This document shows positions 43,658-47,914 of a stretch of 47,914 bases of DNA, piece after piece. This DNA is from Candidatus Doudnabacteria bacterium (GTDB lineage: Bacteria; Patescibacteriota; Doudnabacteria; UBA920; O2-02-FULL-48-8). The stretch is taken from positions 1 through 47,914 of the forward strand of contig JAHFJG010000009.1 of the NCBI GenBank assembly GCA_023246005.1, written 5' to 3'. Position numbers and translations under genes: made by a program. Below the pieces are notes generated by a model. That model was not told where the DNA came from and did no database searches. It was given only the letters and a program-made list of their open reading frames with translations. Numbering within the stretch: the stretch's first letter is position 1; each line of letters starts with the position of its first letter.

Positions 43658-45580
43658 CTATAAACTTCTGTTCCTAACCGTTTCTTCAAACACGACCAGC
43701 ACATCTCCTTCCTCAACCTTATTTGAAACCTTGACGCTTGATCCAAATTCAGTCCCGCGCAAAACTTCCTTGGCTTTGACTTTGTTCTGTTGTAATTCCA
43801 AAACTTGTCCTTTCCCCACTATTTCTTCCCCGCGTTTAATTTCAAACTGGGCATTATCCTTAATCTTTCCTTCAGCCACAATGCCGCCAATAATCATCCG
43901 GTCTTTTTCTGTGCGGAACACTCCTAAAATTTTTACTCGTCCCAAATCCGTCCTAAGAACTTCTGGCGTCAGCATCTCCACCACTTGGCGGGTTAGATCT
44001 TCAATTAACTCATAAATAATGTCATACATTTGAACTGTGACATTCTTGGCTTGGGCCAGTTTAGTCGCTTGAACGCTCATGCGCGTATGAAATCCGACAA
44101 TGACAGCATTCGCACCTGCAGCACGCAAGACATCATTCTCATTAATCTCACCCGCTTCTTCTGTTAAAATATTTAATTTCACCTCGGTATTCTTAAGCTT
44201 GGCCAAAGCTTCATTGATAGCCTCAAGGCTTCCGAGCACGTCAACTTTGATAATCAAATTTAAATCTTTACCATACAAATTCAAAGATTTTTTCACTGCC
44301 ATTTTCTTAGCTCGCTCAGACTTGACTATGGCTGAAGCATAAGCCTTGGCCTCATCCAAAGTCACATAAGTTTTCAGCACATCGCCAGCGCTAGGCACAT
44401 CAGATAAACCTGTGATCTGAACCGCCATAGACGGCTCAGCAGATTTAACTTTGGCTCCCCTGGCATCAGTCATGGATCGGACTTTGCCAAATGCTCTGCC
44501 AACTGCGACAAAGTCTGACAAATTTAATGTTCCATTTTGAACTAAAATAGTGGCCACAAAACCCAAGGTTCTTGAGACATGCGATTCAATTACAGTCCCT
44601 AAAGTTGTTCCATTAGCATTAGCTTTTAAATCCAAGACTTCTGACTGAAGCAAAATCAAATCTAACAGCTCATCCACCCCCTGGCCTGAAAGTCCGGAAA
44701 TTTTCGCCACAGGCACAGTTCCGCCCCACTCTTCTACTGTCACACCATAGTCGGCTAATTCTTTTTTTACCCGCTCAATGTTGGCGTCTGGCTTATCAAC
44801 TTTGTTTATGGCCACAATCAGTGGCGTGCCAGTCAACTTTGCCCGATTAATTACTTCAATTGTTTGTGGCTTGACCCCATCATCAGCCGCGACCACCAAA
44901 ACAATAATATCAGTGATATTCGCCCCCCGAGCCCGCATAGCAGCAAACGCTTCGTGGCCAGGAGTGTCCAAGAAAGTAATCAACTTGCCATTACGGCTGA
45001 CTTGATACGCGCCGATATGCTGGGTAATCCGGCCGGCTTCCGTGTCCACGATTTTAGTCGAGCGGATAGTATCAAGGAGTGTGGTTTTGCCGTGGTCCAC
45101 ATGTCCCATAATCGCCACAATTGGCGGCCGGATCAGATGTTCATCTGGTTTGGCTGTTTGTTCTTTCTTAACTTCATCCGCTACATAACCCAAACCTAGT
45201 CTGGTGGTAGATTCTTGAGTTTCTGAAACATTAAATCCTAAGTCAGCTGCGACAATTGCGGCGGTATCATAATCAATTTCTTCATTGATCGTGGCCATGA
45301 CCCCGTTTTGGATAAGCTTCTTAATCACAGTAGTCACATCCAAACCAAGTTTGACAGCTAATTCTTTCACGCTTAAAACTTTAGGCAAAATGACTTCTTT
45401 TGGCTGATCAGTCTTAACAGCAGTTTGGACTTTTTGACTTAAGGAATTTAAAATCTGTTTGGCTAATTGATTGTCAATCTTATTGGCGCGCGGCGAGACA
45501 TGAAAACCCACGGCCGCAATCTTTGCCCGCAGTTGAGTAGTTGGAATATTTAATTGCTTGCTGAGTGTTGAAATATCCAT
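43658..45580 (-). CDS. infB: Translation initiation factor IF-2
   Basis: [78 protein letters not shown]. Confidence 0.97.
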   Translation of the reverse strand: MDISTLSKQLNIPTTQLRAKIAAVGFHVSPRANKIDNQLAKQILNSLSQKVQTAVKTDQPKEVILPKVLSVKELAVKLGLDVTTVIKKLIQNGVMATINEEIDYDTAAIVAADLGFNVSETQESTTRLGLGYVADEVKKEQTAKPDEHLIRPPIVAIMGHVDHGKTTLLDTIRSTKIVDTEAGRITQHIGAYQVSRNGKLITFLDTPGHEAFAAMRARGANITDIIVLVVAADDGVKPQTIEVINRAKLTGTPLIVAINKVDKPDANIERVKKELADYGVTVEEWGGTVPVAKISGLSGQGVDELLDLILLQSEVLDLKANANGTTLGTVIESHVSRTLGFVATILVQNGTLNLSDFVAVGRAFGKVRSMTDARGAKVKSAEPSMAVQITGLSDVPSAGDVLKTYVTLDEAKAYASAIVKSERAKKMAVKKSLNLYGKDLNLIIKVDVLGSLEAINEALAKLKNTEVKLNILTEEAGEINENDVLRAAGANAVIVGFHTRMSVQATKLAQAKNVTVQMYDIIYELIEDLTRQVVEMLTPEVLRTDLGRVKILGVFRTEKDRMIIGGIVAEGKIKDNAQFEIKRGEEIVGKGQVLELQQNKVKAKEVLRGTEFGSSVKVSNKVEEGDVLVVFEETVRNRSL

Positions 45581-45717
45581 GGATTACAAATTATTATGCG
45601 GTAATTTGCCAAAAAAATCAAGTGCTCATAATTCCTCGCAGCTCACCAAGAAATATTTTATGCTTGATTATTAGCTTGTACTTTCTATTAAGTCCAGGAG
45701 ACTTACTTTTTTGTTAA

Positions 45718-45750
45718 CAAAAATCCCGCAACTTTGCGGGATTTTTGCTT
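45718..45750. terminator. Rho-independent terminator
   Basis: AAAATCCCGCAACTTTGCGGGATTTTTG. Confidence 0.75.
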
Positions 45751-45766
45751 CTTAGATAAATTGTTA

Positions 45767-46240
45767 TTAAACTCTCGCGCCGACTCTGATTTTCTTGGCT
45801 TTGGCTTTCGCAGCCTTAGGCAAAATCACGGTTAGTATGCCGTCTTTCAAATCAGCGCCCACGTTATCGATATCAACATCAACTGGCAAAACTACTGAAC
45901 GGGAGAAACTGCCCCAATAACATTCCTGATAAAAATAATCTTCACTCGAAGCGTCGAAATCTCGCTTGCGCTCACCGCGGATGGTGACCATGTCATTAGC
46001 AATCGTGACATCGATATCTTCCGGCTTAACCCCGGCAATTGTCGATTTAATGATGACATTATCCTTGGTCTGAAACATATCAATCGTTAACTGGCCTTCG
46101 TATTCTGACAGCCAATCTTCCTGTGAACTAGCCGGAGCAGTTGATGTGCCTTCTAATTCATTTGTTTCTTCCGTATCTTGGTCCTCCGTCATGGTTTGTG
46201 TTCCCATAAGTTTGTTGATCAAATTCTTATCTTTTGGCAT
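45767..46240 (-). CDS. Hsp20/alpha-crystallin small heat shock protein
   Basis: EGQLTIDMFQTKDNVIIKSTIAGVKPEDIDVTIANDMVTIRGERKRDFDASSEDYFYQECYWGSFSRSVVLP. Confidence 0.93.
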   Translation of the reverse strand: MPKDKNLINKLMGTQTMTEDQDTEETNELEGTSTAPASSQEDWLSEYEGQLTIDMFQTKDNVIIKSTIAGVKPEDIDVTIANDMVTIRGERKRDFDASSEDYFYQECYWGSFSRSVVLPVDVDIDNVGADLKDGILTVILPKAAKAKAKKIRVGARV

Positions 46241-46294
46241 AAATTCTATTTAATCGTGTAGTTAGATATTAGTTTATCAGGTTTATGTTGTCAA

Positions 46295-46434
46295 CCCAGT
46301 AATACAACTTCGATGCTTTTGCCTTAAATGGCTACTAATTACCAAAAAAAATAAAAGATTAGCTTAAATCTATTAGTAATATTTTATTTTTTTGCAAAAG
46401 CAATTAAGCCATTTATCGAAGTTGATATACTGGG
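46295..46434. mobile_element. MITE-like element, TIR family 1, 140 bp, TSD TCAA/TCAA
   Basis: CCCAGTAATACAACTTCGAT...ATCGAAGTTGATATACTGGG; opposite orientation to 17862-18009. Confidence 0.8.
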
Positions 46435-46439
46435 TCAAA

Positions 46440-46475
46440 TGACCACGCAGTGGTCAGCCCGGACTCGAGTCCGGG
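46440..46475. repeat. Two adjacent perfect palindromes
   Basis: TGACCACGCAGTGGTCA and CCCGGACTCGAGTCCGGG. Confidence 0.7.
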
Positions 46476-46483
46476 ATCCACTT

Positions 46484-47647
46484 CTAATTTTCCTGATAGT
46501 TTTTAACTTTCAAACTGCCGGTTTTTTCCAGCTCACCGGGTCGAATTCTATCAATTACTTCAACAAGAGAAACTGCTGCTTTGGACTTAACTATTGTTTC
46601 AAAATTTTTGTTATGATCAGTCATCATTTTACCATCTAGAATTTGCTCAACCATGAATACTGCCTCTCTAGGAATTCTGCCGTATTGTCCGATTCCATGG
46701 GATAGCAAATAATTCAAATTCGCTTCTTCATGTCCGGCTCGCACATCGACAAACACGATCGGCAATTTTTTCACTACTGCTTCGGCCATGGATGGTCCGC
46801 CGGTTTTGTATACCAGCACATTGGCCACACTCATCCAAATCTCCATGTTATCCACGTATCCCAAAATTTTGACCGGGTGTGGAGCTGGAGCGGAAATTTG
46901 CATTAGTTCTTGTTTTAATTCTTCATTGTGTCCACAAATCACAGCCACTTGAAATGATTTGGGGCTTCGAAGCAGTTGCAAAAAAATTTCTTTAGTTGAG
47001 GCGCGCGCTCTGCCTGCTCCTCCGACCAAAACCACTGGCATACTGCTCAAAAGTCCCAGTTCGCCCAAGGCTTGCTCGCGATTTATAGGCGAAAAAAACT
47101 TTTCAGCGATGATTGTGCCTACTAATACAATTTTAGATTCGTCCACTCCCAAGCGTTTCAGCTCTTCGCGCTGATCTTCGATATTGCAAAGGTACAAATC
47201 AGCTTCGTCATACAGCCAAAATTGATGCAAATGATAATCAGAAAAGACAATTACGAATTTCCCGCGATACAAACCTTTGGATTTAAGATATGCCATGATT
47301 GCGGATGGCACCACGCCAGTGGAGATGACAATTGGCGGCTGAAATTCCCTCAAAATTTGTAAAACGTTTTTAGATTTAAATGATGCGGCAAATTTTCTAA
47401 GCGGCAAAGTCAGAAACAAAACAATTTTAGAAAAATATAAAAATCCCCACAGAGAAGAAATATGATCTAAAAGCAAAAGATATACTTTTCGAATCAGAGA
47501 CGAATAAGCGCCGGTTTCAACTTGCTCAATATCAAAATTCCGCACTTCAAATTCACCTGACTTTTCCAGCTGCTCCATGATATTGGCAGCAGTGGCTTGA
47601 ATGCCGCCGCCAACTGATGTATGTAATATTAAAACTTTTGTTTTCAT
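46484..47647 (-). CDS. Glycosyltransferase of the MGDG synthase/MurG-like family
   Basis: KVLILHTSVGGGIQATAANIMEQL; VVLVGGAGRA; VLVYKTGGPSMAEAVVKKLPIVFVDVRAGHEEANLNYLLSHGIG. Confidence 0.85.
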   Translation of the reverse strand: MKTKVLILHTSVGGGIQATAANIMEQLEKSGEFEVRNFDIEQVETGAYSSLIRKVYLLLLDHISSLWGFLYFSKIVLFLTLPLRKFAASFKSKNVLQILREFQPPIVISTGVVPSAIMAYLKSKGLYRGKFVIVFSDYHLHQFWLYDEADLYLCNIEDQREELKRLGVDESKIVLVGTIIAEKFFSPINREQALGELGLLSSMPVVLVGGAGRARASTKEIFLQLLRSPKSFQVAVICGHNEELKQELMQISAPAPHPVKILGYVDNMEIWMSVANVLVYKTGGPSMAEAVVKKLPIVFVDVRAGHEEANLNYLLSHGIGQYGRIPREAVFMVEQILDGKMMTDHNKNFETIVKSKAAVSLVEVIDRIRPGELEKTGSLKVKNYQEN

Positions 47648-47656
47648 GCTTTGGTT

Positions 47657-47914
47657 TCAATGCATTGTGTGTTCCGCCGAATTTTGAAGAATACTTTTAA
47701 ACACATCCGGATTTTCATTTCCAGTCACTTCAAGCACGGCCCAAGCGCCCTTGTTCATTCGAGCGAGCGCGTGATCAACTAAAAGATACTTGCCCGGAAC
47801 ATTTACGGTAAATTCTACTATGCTTGCGCCGCCTGGAAGCACAGCGGTTGTCTGCACGTTATGCTCGAGTAAACCGCCCATGCTTGCCTCCGGATATACC
47901 GTATCAAATATTTC
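47657..47914 (-). CDS. nirK: Copper-containing nitrite reductase/multicopper oxidase C-terminal part (partial at window edge)
   Basis: EIFDTVYPEASMGGLLEHNVQTTAVLPGGASIVEFTVNVPGKYLLVDHALARMNKGAWAVLEVTGNENPDVF. Confidence 0.75.
   Translation of the reverse strand, partial: EIFDTVYPEASMGGLLEHNVQTTAVLPGGASIVEFTVNVPGKYLLVDHALARMNKGAWAVLEVTGNENPDVFKSILQNSAEHTMH

Noticed and set aside
1-47914. CRISPR array or cas genes
   Set aside because: No regularly spaced direct repeats with unique spacers and no Cas-like ORF seen; the repeats present are dispersed palindromes/TIRs.

Overview
Low-to-moderate GC bacterial chromosome fragment, most likely from a Candidate Phyla Radiation/Patescibacteria-type genome (inferred from gene content, T4SS_pilin-like paralogues, and in-frame 'SLPAGQAG' palindromic inserts). 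Most genes are on the minus strand: rny (partial), rplS-rluD-trmD-khpA-rpsP, DedA, a short SMC, rnc, ftsH, a pilin-like array, ABC substrate-binding protein, galU, yifB/comM, lexA, prs, ROK kinase, lspA, dksA-like, recA, RodZ-like, RhuM/Fic, PIF1-like helicase, two HigBA-type TA modules, ftsK, DHH phosphoesterase, rbfA, infB, hsp20, a glycosyltransferase, and a partial nirK-like CuNIR C-terminus. There are three tRNAs (Val-GAC, Leu-UAG, Ile-UAU). Accessory signals: (1) short TIR elements, some carrying only a GIY-YIG ORF and others empty (MITE-like), with apparent 4-bp target duplications and a striking tendency to abut host start codons (yifB, ftsH, trmD, dksA). In the yifB case the duplicated target contains the ATG itself, so the element ORF appears to use the host initiation site. 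(2) Dispersed GC-rich palindromes inserted in frame in RluD, DHH and LexA and inside a tRNA-Leu remnant. (3) A plus-strand, apparently GC-richer four-gene operon of unknown function (13882-17772) plus similar-looking single-gene islands (STN-domain secreted protein, small membrane protein, prs flanked by direct repeats). All homology calls are from reading the translated sequences; no searches were run.
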